A stretch of 64,000 nt of DNA from Paramecium tetraurelia. Its lineage: Eukaryota > Ciliophora > Oligohymenophorea > Peniculida > Parameciidae. The notes beneath the pieces were generated by a model. It saw only the letters and a program-made list of their open reading frames with translations, searched no databases and was not told the DNA's origin. This document shows positions 1 through 12,736 of this stretch, one piece after another. The stretch lies in the NCBI RefSeq assembly GCF_000165425.1, contig NW_001799411.1, forward strand, positions 284,216 through 348,215, read 5' to 3'. A program made the position numbers and the translations under genes. Each line of letters opens with the position of its first letter. Position 1 is the stretch's first letter.

Positions 1-1968
1 ATATCTCTATTTTGAATCAAATTTTATAATAAATTATTGTACACCAACTTCTAATTGCATCCCAAAACCATAACCTCTTCGTTTTTTCCATAAAGTCAAT
101 CCCTTCCTTGAGCAAATCTATTTATTGAATCAATACTTCTCCTGTCTCTTAATAATTGACTTTACGATATTTAAATTCTGCTTTCAGTTATCATTTAATT
201 ATCACGCAGTATTATAAATACCAGGTCATTATTTTTTGTCCTAATAGAATAACTGCCTGGTATTTATTATAGTATCTCGTATCTTTAAATTAAATGGGTC
301 ACCATTTATCTTTTGATATCAATTCATATTTTTTTTAACTTTTAAATTTATAATAGATTTTGAATTAATTCATTTTAACAACTATTCATATACACCAGTT
401 TCTAATACTCCTTATCGATACAACTTGTCTCCTTCTCCTATTAAATAGTTCTTCGAAAATGATTTAGTGTTAATTAAAAACTTTAAGAGATATATACTTA
501 CAATATGTTGTTAATTTAGATAATATTTTTTTCCTTTCATATTTCAACATTTACAAATCTTATCTATTTCTTAAACTTATCCACTCATTTTCTCTTACTA
601 ATACAATCTAATAGTCATTATAAAAGATTTATAATAAACATTATATAATTTACAAGACGTGATAAGTTCTAATTTTTACCTAAGTCTAATCATTATTTAC
701 TATTTGTTTTTACCAAAGAACTATTTGTATGGTATAATTCTATATTAAAGGCCTTCCTTTTAAATACTGATACAAATTCAGCAATATAATTCAAGCAAGT
801 GTTAAATATATTTTTCCGTGCTGTCTTATTCAAGGGCTTTGTGTAATTAATGCCACAATATTATTTCATTATTTTTGAAAAGATTTCTAACATTGATCTT
901 TTAGATTTAGATTTAGACCAAATCTCTTTTTCCATTGTTAATGAACCGAATTGATTGCCCAAAGTGATTCTTAATATTTTATAGAGATCAATTCATTTTA
1001 GATTAATAATTTATCTTTTTGATAGCCCTAATTTTTCCAGCTATATTGGGAGCAGGAAAGTATTTATTTTTACATTTTAGTATTTATTATTATCTGTATA
1101 AGCACAAGAAGCCTTATCCATCTAATTACTTTATCAGAACTGAATTAGAATTGAAAATTTAAATAGACTCCTTATTGGATTGAATAAAAAATAATAATGT
1201 AAATTCTAAGAAGCCAGATGTTGTTCAATTAAAAATATTATTATTAATGATTAATTCAGAATTTCTGTATATGATAATACTTTATTCAATCATTTTTACA
1301 TTTAAAATCAAATCATTAAGGCAGGTATAGACAAGTTTGATATAAAATGATTATCTGTAGGTTATTTTAAAGAACAGACATTACTTTAAAATGTACTTGA
1401 GTGAAACAATTTGTTTTTTGCTGAAAAATTAGTCTGTGGAAATGAAATTACGTTAGTAAGATTTATATAGAGTTTGATACCACATTACAACAACCTTACA
1501 CTTATATAAGTTAGAGTTACAAGTGCTAAACAAGAGATAAATCCAAATAATCAATAAGTTTAAGGAATAAAAACTCAGGTCTTCTAAATCAAATCTATAA
1601 AATGATATTTGGACCCCACTTTAGATATGAGTCCAATGGATATATTAATGCTTCAATATATATGATAATTGGATCACAAATGAATGTGAATAAGATTAAT
1701 AAATGCATTTAGACCACTTAAATGAAGAAATCAATTTTAAATTCTTAAAGATATGGGATATAGTTAGATATTCAAAAGTCGTATGGCTAACCCTTGTAAA
1801 ATGAGATATTACTTCCAATACATTAATCAACTGCTAATAGAATAAAATATTTCTAGTTTGATTTTCTTTATTAAAAGCATATATATAATTATTAAGTTTT
1901 AATATTAGCAGTTCATATATATAAATATCATTAAATACATAAATAGAATTAAAAATTATAATAATTAT
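1..1968. other. AT-rich spacer with decayed coding traces
   Basis: No intact gene could be read here. On the + strand a coding-like stretch at about 1097-1477 (beginning YKHKKPYPSNYFIRTELELK) is open except for a TGA at 1181. A second at about 760-956 reads in part YYFIIFEKISNIDLLDLDL before a TGA. Both lack a recognisable start and domain. They may be remains of a membrane-protein gene, or chance open frames, which are common when only TGA stops translation. The rest is AT-rich sequence without recognisable features. Confidence 0.4.
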
Positions 1969-3185
1969 ATGTAACAGATATAAGAACTTGGGATAAAATG
2001 TCCTGTAAATGATCATGATTATGCATATATGGTTTGTTTAGATAAAACATGTAAAGATATTAGAGTGTTTTGTGATTCATGTGATAGAAAAGGAGAACAC
2101 GCTAGTTGTCGTAAAGATCATTAAAAATTATAAACAACAATTTCAAAATTTTAGGAAATTGAAAAAGAAAGTGAAAGTTTAAAATAAGATTTGTTATTGA
2201 CAGCTAAGGAATTATATAAACTGTTCACTTAAATAATTTAAATAATTACAAAGAAATATCAATACTCAAAATAGAGATTGGAAAAATTAAATGCAATACA
2301 ATTACATTAAGCCTTAGATCATATCATTAAATATGATGAATTTTAAAATAAATATTTATAGGAAGTTAAGTAATGTTCTAAAAATATGATTTTGTAATTG
2401 GAAAACATAATAGCAGAGTTGAAATTAGAGAACATAGTTGATACACAAGAATTAGATCCTAAAGAAAAAGTAGAACATTTTTATTAAAAAGGTAATGAAT
2501 TATTAATTTAGGATATCAATTATATTCTGAAGACGATAACTACGAATAGGCAATTAAATTATTAGATTTGTCATTACTCATTGATCCAAATCATATTAAT
2601 TCTTTATTTATAAAAGGTGTAAAATAATATATAGTATTAGCTGACTGCCTAAGATTGCTTGGTAATTACACTGATGCAATAACATGGGCAGATAAAGCTT
2701 TATCTGTTAATTCAAAACATGTCGATTCATTACATACAAAGGGTATAAAATTTACTTTAATGTATTATTAGCTGGCGCTTTATTAATGCTTGATAATCCC
2801 ATAGAGGCATTACGATTTGCTGATAAAGCTTTGTCAATTGATCCAAAGCATGCCTATTCAATACATATAAAAGGTTATTTTTCTTTTCTAAATAGGTGAA
2901 TCGTTAAGATTGTTGGATTAATATGAGAATGCCATTAAGATTTTAGATCAAGCATTGCATTACGATCCAAATTATGTATATTCTCTCGCGAGCAAAGGTT
3001 TATTTTTATTTTTATTTATTAAGGAGCATGTTTATAATCACTAGAAAAATATAATGAAGCCATTTAATCTTACAATAAAGCTCTTCAGATTAATCCAAAT
3101 TTTTAATGGGCTCAAGATAAGAAAAGTATATATTAATTAATATAATATAGCTGAATGTGAGAATTAATTAAAGAAAAACCCATGA
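1969..3185 (+). CDS. TPR-repeat protein with Cys/His-rich N-terminus
   Basis: Seven exons joined through six GT..AG introns at 2492-2511, 2617-2640, 2743-2771, 2874-2895, 2998-3023 and 3126-3150 (20-29 nt) give 356 codons and a TGA stop. The total is an exact multiple of three, which supports the model. The N-terminus (MQQIQELGIKCPVNDHDYAY, then CLDKTCKDIRVFCDSCD and a Cys-His pair) looks like a B-box-type zinc-binding segment. A Lys/Glu/Gln-rich, probably coiled-coil stretch follows. The C-terminal half is TPR repeats of about 34 residues, for example NYEQAIKLLDLSLLIDPNH and NYTDAITWADKALSVNSKH. Four introns fall at the same place in successive repeats, after the KG that closes each repeat, so exon and repeat units coincide. 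The role is probably protein-protein scaffolding; the partner is unknown. The start is the first in-frame ATG before the Cys-rich segment. Confidence 0.8.
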
Positions 3186-6173
3186 ATCAAATGATAATTT
3201 TATATTATATATTGGCAAAAGTCACTCAACCATATATATTTAAACTAATTTTCAACAAATTTTAGAATAATTGACTTATCTATAAGTCTTAATTTTTCCT
3301 CTTGCATGCAGTAATAATTAATTCTTAATCAGGAAATTATTACTATATGCTAATTTGTCCTGAGCCATCAAAATCAAAATTTTTGTATTAAATTTTCACT
3401 TATTTCATTGATGTTTATGAAAAAATTATTGTATCACTGATTATATTTATTTAAGGAATTTCAATTTTGTTTATTTTGTATCAATAGTTAAAAAGAAGAA
3501 TATTATAGAGAATGAAAATATTATTAAATTTTTTTAATAGAGTGGATTAAAATTCAGATTTTATAGATTGTGATACTGTTTAACATCAATATTCATTAAT
3601 TGTTAAAGATGTGCTCTCTGTTTTAGTTGAAAGCAAAATGTTTGAACTGAAATATCATTGCTTATCTCATCTGAAAATTTCGTTAGTCTTATCTGATACG
3701 AATTTTCTAAAAATAAAAAAAAATTAACATGGATTTCAATCATATTTTTTTATCATACATTATTTAATTATTCAAAATTAAAAACTAAGAACACTAACAA
3801 ATCTAATCCGAAATATATTATTAGTCAATTGTTTTCAGAATATTATATTGCATAAGGTAATTTATTTTGATGTTAAATTTATTTTTAATTCAAAAACATA
3901 TTAGTTGATATAAAGGAATTTATAAGAAGTAGGAGTAATGAATTAATCTCAAAATTAAGGATATTTAATTCGTTTATTTTTATGAAATCATACTTCAAAA
4001 AACATTTCCTATCTAAATTATTCACCTGCGTTTTTTAAGATTTGACCTTTCCAAGAGGCTTTCCATTTTCCAACTTTTTTGAGATTCTATCCATACTAAC
4101 CATGCCATTGAAGATATTTGATCTATTCTAAATTATTTAGGATTTCAGGAGGTTTTTATGGCTCTTTATTGTGATCACTAAATTTTAATTAATAAAATTA
4201 ACAGTCTCAATATTTAGCCATCAGTAACATACTTGACTTCTTCATTATTATTGATTATAATTTAGAATTTGGTCCTCAAAAATTGATACCAAAACAACCT
4301 CTCACCTTCGTACTCCTTAAATTAATAAATTTTAAACCTTTGTTATCATCATTAGAAATTAGAAGATAGATAAATTAATTTAATTTTAATTTATTCAACC
4401 TTAATTATAAGGAAATATTTTAAAATTTAAATAATTCCTTATCTAAATAAATTATATTGTCTTAGCAGACTAATTCATAAATGTAAAATCAAAACTTTTT
4501 GAGATTTATTATTCATTAACTATTTGTGAGTAATTTTAAAACTAGTTTTTACTAGATGCTGTGTTTAAAAGTCAACGATGCTTATTGATTATAATGATTA
4601 TAACATGTTCCAGCTTTTACAAAATGTTTGCAATTATTAAAGTTATGCATTTAAAGAGAAGAAAACTGGATTATTATTTCAAGTATCTTCATTAATTCGA
4701 ATGAAGGTTTTTTGATTAAGTACAAATAGTGTGTACAATATAGAAATAAAGTAATTGTTTTTGTGAAGAATAAATTCTTATTTAAATAATGCTTTAAGGT
4801 TGCCAGTTTAATTGTATACAAAATGAATATTTATTATCAATGCTGAGTAATTGAAGTGCTTCTAATTAATGAATCCAATATTTTTGACCTTATTTTATTC
4901 TATTATTTTAACTTATGAAAGTATTATGCAAATGAAAACGCTATAAATAATAATTTATAAAAATTGCATGGATATTCCATTTTATCGCTAAAATGAAATT
5001 AAAATAAATAAACTATAAAAAATTAGAAACAGATTTTTATAATTTATTAAGCTGCTTTTGATTAAACTGATCCTATTTATTCAAAAGTAATGCTTAAAAA
5101 TAACAACTAATAAATTTCGACCAAAGTAAATTGTTTTTGTTTCTATATTTATTATTAGTGAATTATTTCTAGATGAAAGAAGCATTCGATTTTGAGAGTA
5201 GATCTCATTGCATTATAATATATTTATGATTCATATGATAATATATATAATATAATTAAATTACATGTTAAATCATTTACTAAAACTCATATTGATAATA
5301 GAAATTACTAATCCCATATGATTTTCATTAATGAAACTCTTTATAAAATTCAGTTAAATGATGATTCGAAAACTCCAGTCGAATCACTAGACTGTAATTA
5401 GCCTTAATCATTTAAAGTTGAATTTTAAAACTAATGAAACTTAATTTGCTACATATTATCTTAATCGGCATGATTCTCTATCGCTCTGATTTTATACACT
5501 TAGAATAGTTAGAGTTTTAGGTAGAGTCAAGAAGTTAATTCTGCAGTTGCCGTTGTACACCTTTAGTGGTCTAATCATTAAATGTCACAGGGTTATCCCT
5601 ATTATATCATTATATTTTACATTAAGTTATTTTCATAAATTCAAATCAGTTAATAATTGTAAAGAGGATGAGAGCGATATATACTAAAAAATTCAGACGA
5701 AATCGAAGATGCCTTAACCCCTAATAATTGATAATCTAAATTCTAATCAACATTCATATTCATTAATAACTTATTGAAAGTTAACTTTTTAATGTGATAA
5801 AGTACAAGCTACTTGATAAAACTAAAAATTAAACCCTTCGATTCTTTGGACATATTTTTTTAGGAAGAAAAATCATTATAGATAGTTAGAATTTCTTATA
5901 TACAGTCAAAAAAACTTGTATTTGACTAAGACAGCTGTTAAAGGAAAATTAAAATATCAAATAAGGCTCTAAAATTCAAGTTGTAGACGAAGTCTTGTCT
6001 AATCAAATTTTCAAGAATTGACAATTAATCATTTATTTCTTCTTATTTATAAAGTCATATATCAAGATTTTGTATTTATTTTAACTGAATAATATCAAAA
6101 TAAACATTATTTATATTCATTATTAATTACAAAAATGAAAATTAATATATTCAATAATTTTGAGAATTGTATC
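3186..6173. other. 3 kb AT-rich spacer with possible gene remnants
   Basis: No complete gene was found. A + strand stretch at about 5190-5430 reads in a coding-like way (HIDNRNYQSHMIFINETLYK and an acidic, Gln-containing continuation) and ends at TGA. Another frame from about 5437 to 5930 is open, but long open frames are expected by chance here. No start, splice pattern or domain could be assigned. The remainder is AT-rich. Confidence 0.35.
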
Positions 6174-9100
6174 TCATTAATTGGCTAAAGTGAATAGATG
6201 TTATGATTTATTAGCTACTTTATGAGCTTTTGTTAAAATTAGGGGCTTAACTTTTTGATAAAATTTGATGAAACATTTGATTAATGGACCTAATAATCCT
6301 AAAAGTAAAATTCCGGTTTAGCAAAAGCCATAATGAATAAATTAATTAGGTGTGAAATATATACTAAATTCTTTGACATAGGCAATATTTAGAATTGTAA
6401 ATAACATTACAGGTGCTTCAATCCAAACATTCATTATAAAATCAAGATCAAGAGATTTGAAATTAATTATAATGATAAAAATTACATAAGTAAAATTGAT
6501 TTATGCTAGCAGAAAGCATTGATAAATAGGATCATTTTAAATTCCTGTTAACGTTGTGAGAAATAAAAGTTTTTTAAATAATATTATAACGTCTAATCTG
6601 TGAGCTTTTACAACCTTTGGAGATATTTTGAAGTAGTTGGTTATCAAATTTTGATCGATAATTAAAATCAGAACAATGAAATACAAAATACTAACAAATA
6701 TACTAATAATTGATCTAAGGGTATAGTGATTCATGGAAATTAAAAATATCAATACTTTGAAGCTCAAATCCCAGCTATTGGCATAAAATATTTAAGTCAA
6801 TCCCTTTAGACTATATAAGAACTAGGTTGCTAACACATGCTTACTTAAGTTATAACCTTTTAATGCAAACTACTCTAATAGGATTGATTTGCTTAATTTA
6901 ATCTTTTGAACATATACACTAGTAAACCAATAGTTAATTGAAAACCTTTTAAAATATTTTAGAAAGATATAAAGCAGTAAAAAGCAAGCCAGCTAAACAA
7001 ATAATCCATATAAATTAGTTAAGAGATCTGCATTAATTTGATATTCTTAAAATTTGCCTGGACCATCTAAATAATAATAGTCAAAAACATTTTCAAAAAA
7101 AGAATCAATTTTTAAATTTATCAATAATGGTTGCATTGATACTAATTCTGAAGATTGAAAGTAAATCTCAAGATTCTCAGGATATTTTACATTTATAAAT
7201 TTTAGATAGGATTGATATTATAAAACATCCAATATTTCTGTGAATTGAGATAAATCACCAAAAATTATTAATAAAAAGCTGCATACAGCTAGCCCGACTA
7301 TTATCCAAAAGGCAAAGTTATATAATTATTTGGCTGCAGCAATCTAATCACTATTTAAGCTAATGAAAGTTTGAAGCTTTAATTATTTTGGGCTTTTGTC
7401 AACATCAAAGTTATTTTCATCTACTAAGGATGCGTCAACAGAAACAGTTACTATAGGAGGATCAATCATTGACGAATAAAATTGAATGGCTAATAAATAA
7501 GTAGCTTAGGTTAATTCGAATTCATTTACTGGAATTACTTCTTAAATTGAATAATTATAATAGTCTACAGATAAATCATCAATTGTAAATTTAATTCTAG
7601 GAATTAAATCAGTTATTGGCTCGTTCAATCTTACAAGATGTGTGAATGATAATTATACATATTGATATGGATTGGTATGGTTTATATATGAAAGAGATAG
7701 TTAGGTGAGGAGAAAGCATCTGCTTTGAAAATTAATATCTACACAATCCCATTTATCTTCTATGATGCACTGATTAGAACATCCATCTAGATTGTCAAAA
7801 TTACCGTCATCACATTATTCTATATTGTCAAGAATTCCATCACCGCATCTCTTCATTTATATTGAATCTAAACTATCATTAATATCAGTTTAATTTCCAT
7901 TCTAAATTTCTTGGCAAAGTTCTGTCTCTTTATCCAAAACATATTAATAATTACATTTCTTACAGACATTTCCCTATTCACAATCAAGACAACCTTTAGA
8001 ACATTAGAACTAGCATTCAAAACAACCATCATATGGTTGATTATTACCATCATCGCAATCCTCTTATCCAGAAATGATGATACCATCTCCACATATGGGT
8101 CTACAAACTTAATCTACTATTTAAAAATTGTCTTCACAAATCACGCAAGTAGATATATCTACACAAACTAAACAATAGGGAAGGCATTCGAGTCGACATT
8201 CAAAACAACCATCATTGGGATCATTATTTATATCATCACATTATTCTATCGAAAAGTCTGCTATTTATCCATCTCCACATAATTAAATACAATTATTATC
8301 TCTCAATTGCCATCCTTCTTCACACAGGTAACATTTAGAATCGATACATTATTAACACTCTAACTAACAGGTTTCAGAACATTCATCATTTGAATCATGA
8401 TAGTATCCATAATATTTTGAAATTTCATTATTATTGCATTGTGGTAAGCATTCTTATTTATCATAAGATAATTTGAATGATGGATTACATTATAAGCAAT
8501 ATCCAAATTCGCACAATTAGCATTCTGAAATACAAGAAAATTAACACTAATAACAACCATCAAAACGGATCTAATTCCCATCATCACATTCTTCAAGACC
8601 TGTTATTATACCATCTCCGCATATTGGAATACACGTTTTATCAAATACTTGGTATTCCCATCCCAATAGACAATTTAAACATGTACCTTAGATACAGTTG
8701 CTACAACCTTCAACACAGTCATAAATAGAAGAAAAACAACCATCAAACGCAAATTTATTATTGTCGTTACAAAGGCTTACATTTGAATTAGTTCCTAAAA
8801 ATAATTAGACATCTCTTATGCACATCCAGGGAGAAATTGGATAAACATGTTTATTTTAAGTTGTCAGAATTGTTATTTTCACTGTGGAGCCATTATGAGG
8901 GTATTATCTAATATTGATTTATTTTTAAGTCAAGAAATAGCAAAATTCATAGGCTGAATTATCCGCTATCCAACCACCAGAATATTCAGTCGAATATACA
9001 AGGGCATCATCTATTAAAATCTTGATTTCTGTTTAATAAGAGTTCAGTACGAATACTCTTATTGAAAAGCTAATTTTGAGGTGAGACTTAAGATTATAAG

Positions 9101-9912
9101 TTTTCTCCAATTGGGTTGCAAATACTCTTAAACATTAGATTCCTATATGAACTGATTAAAATACCTGAACAACTTGATGGAGTGGTTTCAATTATTCCAT
9201 TTTTTAACCATCCTTCATTATTGGTTATTGGGCCAACAGTTCTACTGACAAATTATTATATAAATAAGTATTCGTCAAAACAACCTGTTGAATCACAAGA
9301 ATTACATCCTGTTGGACAATTTTCAATAGAGAGAATAAAGTCAGAAATTCCCCATACTCCTTTTTGTGACATCATTAGTATAAAAATAGTTGTGCTAGAA
9401 TGTTCGAATTTCCTGGAAATAGGAATTATCTCATCTTAATAAGATGAACTACCACATAAATTTGTACTAATTGCAGTATCTTAGAAGACATTATTATAAA
9501 TAATTTGATGGTCAGCATACAAGTAGAATTGGTAATTATTCCATTAGTCAATTCTAATAATTTTGGCATTAGATACCTCCAAAAATTGAATGAAATTGTC
9601 ACTTAATAGTGTGGATTAAGTTCAAATGTCTGATAAATTAAGAGATCATAATCTAAGGAAGAACAGTAATTTATCTGTAATATTTATTAGAGACCACAAG
9701 AAGCAACTTAAACAACACACACGTCATTCTTTTAAGCAACGTTTAGATCTATATATTGAGAATATCTTACCATTTGTTGGGCTGATTTAATAAAAATTTT
9801 TATAAACTACCGATGTTTATTAGGAAGAATTCATAAGTATTGTTAAATAAAAAAGCAAGTGTTGCAGTTTGATAGTATCTGATAGGGTGTTCAAATATTA
9901 TTTGTCGAACAT
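6174..9912 (-). CDS. Cys-rich (DUF4215-like) multi-pass membrane protein
   Basis: The model has 1223 codons, with introns at 9749-9770, 9554-9576 and 9143-9164 (22-23 nt); the remaining length is a multiple of three and ends in TGA. The start MFDKQYLNTLSDTIKLQHLL leads into a hydrophobic signal-like segment. An N-terminal extracellular domain with few cysteines follows. Next come several Cys-rich repeats of the DUF4215 kind, with motifs such as CGDGIIISGQEDCDDGNN, CGDGIITGLEECDDGN and CGDGILDNIEQCDDGN, each followed by furin-like CxxC-rich turns. The C-terminal third holds about six or seven hydrophobic segments, for example FAFWIIVGLAVCSFLLIIFG and LACFLLLYIFLKYF. This is the architecture of large ciliate surface proteins with a receptor-like ectodomain. 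It probably lies in the plasma or alveolar membrane; the ligand is unknown. An inner ATG at 9834 is an alternative start but would lose the signal-like segment. Confidence 0.8.
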
Positions 9913-10705
9913 TAAGAAAAAAATGAAATTCAAATATATATTATCATTTGGATAAAATTCTTATTAACAATTACGTTTGAGATGATGATATTTAAATAGA
10001 AACATGTAGAAAATACATTATGGAATTTTAATTTAAAAAAAATATTCTAAAATTAAATTTATATTTAGAATGATAATTTGAGCATGGTTAGTCTCTCTAA
10101 ATTTTGTGATGGAATGATACAAATTTATTTATTTCTTAACATGTATTGCCATCATTTGATGAAAATTTTTATTGATTTTATTGATTATTAATTACCATTC
10201 TAGATAAGGCCACTATTAAAAATCTAAATAACTTTTATACCTACTAAAACTCAACAACTCTCATTCTTAGACATATCCATTAAAACATTAGCAACTAATA
10301 AAAATCATAATTGCAGTAAATTTCATTTAACTTTTCTTTGAGTAACAACGCTACCAAAATGTTATTCTGTATTTGAGAAAAATAAAGAAAATATTCTGCA
10401 ATTAAAATACTCTATACTATGATAAATACAATAAAATAGGAATGACAGATGATTAATGAACTCAAAGTATGATTTTAATTATGAGAATCTTGCCTTAAAC
10501 TTTATATAAGAATAGTTTTTGGTATGTTATTGGAATCTATTAAACTAACACTATTATCTTAACTTCAGACGATAGAGTACGAAATATTTTGATTTGAGAT
10601 TTCAATGACACAACAAATGATATTCTTATCATATTAATTTTATATTATCCTCGTAAAAATATATTTTTATAAATATATATTTATAATAATATATTTCTTT
10701 GGATT
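9913..10705. other. AT-rich intergenic region
   Basis: About 790 bp between the divergent starts of the Cys-rich membrane protein gene (-) and the WD-like gene (+). It should contain the promoters of both. No conserved element or further gene could be recognised in it. Confidence 0.5.
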
Positions 10706-11767
10706 ATGAAACAAAGATCGAATTAATAATCTAAGAGATCACCACCATTATTTAAAGAAATAAAAAATAGATCCTTTAAATTAAATTAAACTTGTTTTGT
10801 GATGGCATTTAACATGGATGATTCATTGTTGTTAATTTAAACATCCTACACTTTATAAATATTTCAATTTAAAAATGGATATCTCAAATTTCTCTAAAAT
10901 GTAAGTGGAATACAAAACCATTGGGGGAGATATTTGAAATTTTTTAACCAAAGATAATAATTCATCACATCAGAAATAGAATGTTTTGTTCGCATAAGGC
11001 CTATAAATTTAATGTCAAGTCCTAAATATTTATACACCTTAGACCTCGAATCTGAGAATTTAATACTCCATAATTCTGAAAAGTAAATAATATCAGGTGC
11101 TAAGGACATACAATTTTGGAAAATAAAAAACAATAGTTGGTACTGCTCCCAAATTATTAATTAACTAGAGGAAAGTGAAATTTTTGGGTTATCAATAGAT
11201 CATGAAGGAAGCACAATAGTCGCCTGCTGTAAAAATAAAAAAATCCTTGTTTTAAAATGCAATTCAACTTCCAATTGGCTTGTAGCTTAGATAATAGTAG
11301 TGAATCTTCCTGGATATAGAATATGCTTTATAAACGATGATGCCTTCACTTTCTAGCCAATTTTCAGAGGAAAAATTATTTTGTATGCAAAGAATAAACA
11401 AAACATGTTTACAAAAAGAAGAGTTTTTAAAATAGAACCTGGAGGTTCAATATTTAGTCTAATGAAATGTTGCTTTCAATTTCCTCCAATATTCGATAAA
11501 AACAAAGAACTTTTAATCAATAAAAATAATCAATAGTTATAAATCATCAGCTTTCATAAAGAATAAACAAACAGAGTTAAATGGGAATTAAAAATAGAAT
11601 AACAACTTTGGTTTAATTGCTTTTACTTCCATGGTGCTATAACTCATAATGGAGATCTCTTAATAACATATGATAGAAGGAAGAATATGTGCTAGGTTTG
11701 GCAACATCGAGATGCAATAAGAAAAATAGGGAGATATTAATAAAATAAAAATAAATAAATAAAATGA
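10706..11767 (+). CDS. WD-like (beta-propeller) Paramecium family protein
   Basis: A single exon of 354 codons starts at MKQRSNQQSKRSPPL and ends at TGA. WD-like blades can be seen: SGAKDIQFWKIKNNSWYCSQ, EIFGLSIDHEGSTIVACCKN with a following KILVLKC strand, and a C-terminal AITHNGDLLITYDRRKN. This order (a blade, an extended linker containing FINDDAFTFQP, then a closing blade near LLIT-D) recalls a large Paramecium family of WD-repeat proteins. Members I recall carry a longer N-terminal part, so this copy may be N-terminally shortened. Function is unknown; the fold suggests a scaffold. The start is the first ATG of the open frame; a short 5' exon upstream cannot be excluded. Confidence 0.65.
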
Positions 11768-12736
11768 TTTAATATTAATCAAATTAGGAGTTTTATTTTC
11801 CCTATCTTAGAAATATATTGGTTAGTTTTTGATTTTTGGTTTTAATATAAGAATTTGGATTATTTAGAAAATAATTAAAAAATTACTCAATATTAAGCCT
11901 GATCATTCTGAATATGATCTTCAAAAGTGTGCCCATTTTATTATCATTAAGATGAAGCTCAGTTAATTTTCATTATATATGTAAAAATATTAATAAACAT
12001 GTATTTATTTATCATAAAAAAAAGATAGAGATCTTATTACTAAACCACAATTTGTTAAGTAGTAATTTCTAGGGTTATAAAATGAGTAAAGTTATTGATA
12101 TTTTGCTCAAATATATATTTAAATTTCGCCACGAAATAGATAGATTAAACTAAAGAAAGATCGATTTCGGATTTTTTACGAATTAAGTTTATTCAAATTA
12201 TACTCTATCACTACCACATATGGTTATCCTACTATAATCTAATAATGTAGATTGATAATTACTAATAAAAAATGCTTATTTCTTAAATTTAATATAAGTA
12301 ATTCTGCAGCCTTATCTAAAGTTACCAAATTTTTTGTTTTAAGATGTAAAATATATTATATTATTATTATAATATATTAACTTTAATTATCTTGTTTTTA
12401 ATTAAATAGAATATTCATAATATTTGTTTTATAAGAAAAAAGATTTAAAATTCCTAGATGAAAATAATATTATAGTCTAATGTCAATTAAAATGAATTTT
12501 CTATTTTCTACTTTGAATTTCCCATTCACATATAAATTGAGTGTCCATATTCAATATTATCATTCTTTATATGATTCTTCTACATTCACATGTTTAAAAT
12601 TAATAACTTACTGAGTTAATTTAATAATAATGTTTTTTATCTTAAGAAATGATTTAGTGCGATTTATCATTAGCGTTTTAAAGATATCTTTAATATAAGT
12701 TAGTCTATTTGATAACGTAAAATTATGTAATATATA
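11768..12736. other. AT-rich intergenic region
   Basis: About 970 bp between the convergent ends of the WD-like gene (+) and the hybrid histidine kinase gene (-). No coding, RNA or repeat feature could be recognised. Confidence 0.5.

Noticed and set aside
10894-11133. Minus-strand frame within the WD-like gene
   Set aside because: The plus frame is continuous for 353 residues with WD-like blades; the minus frame is a shadow.
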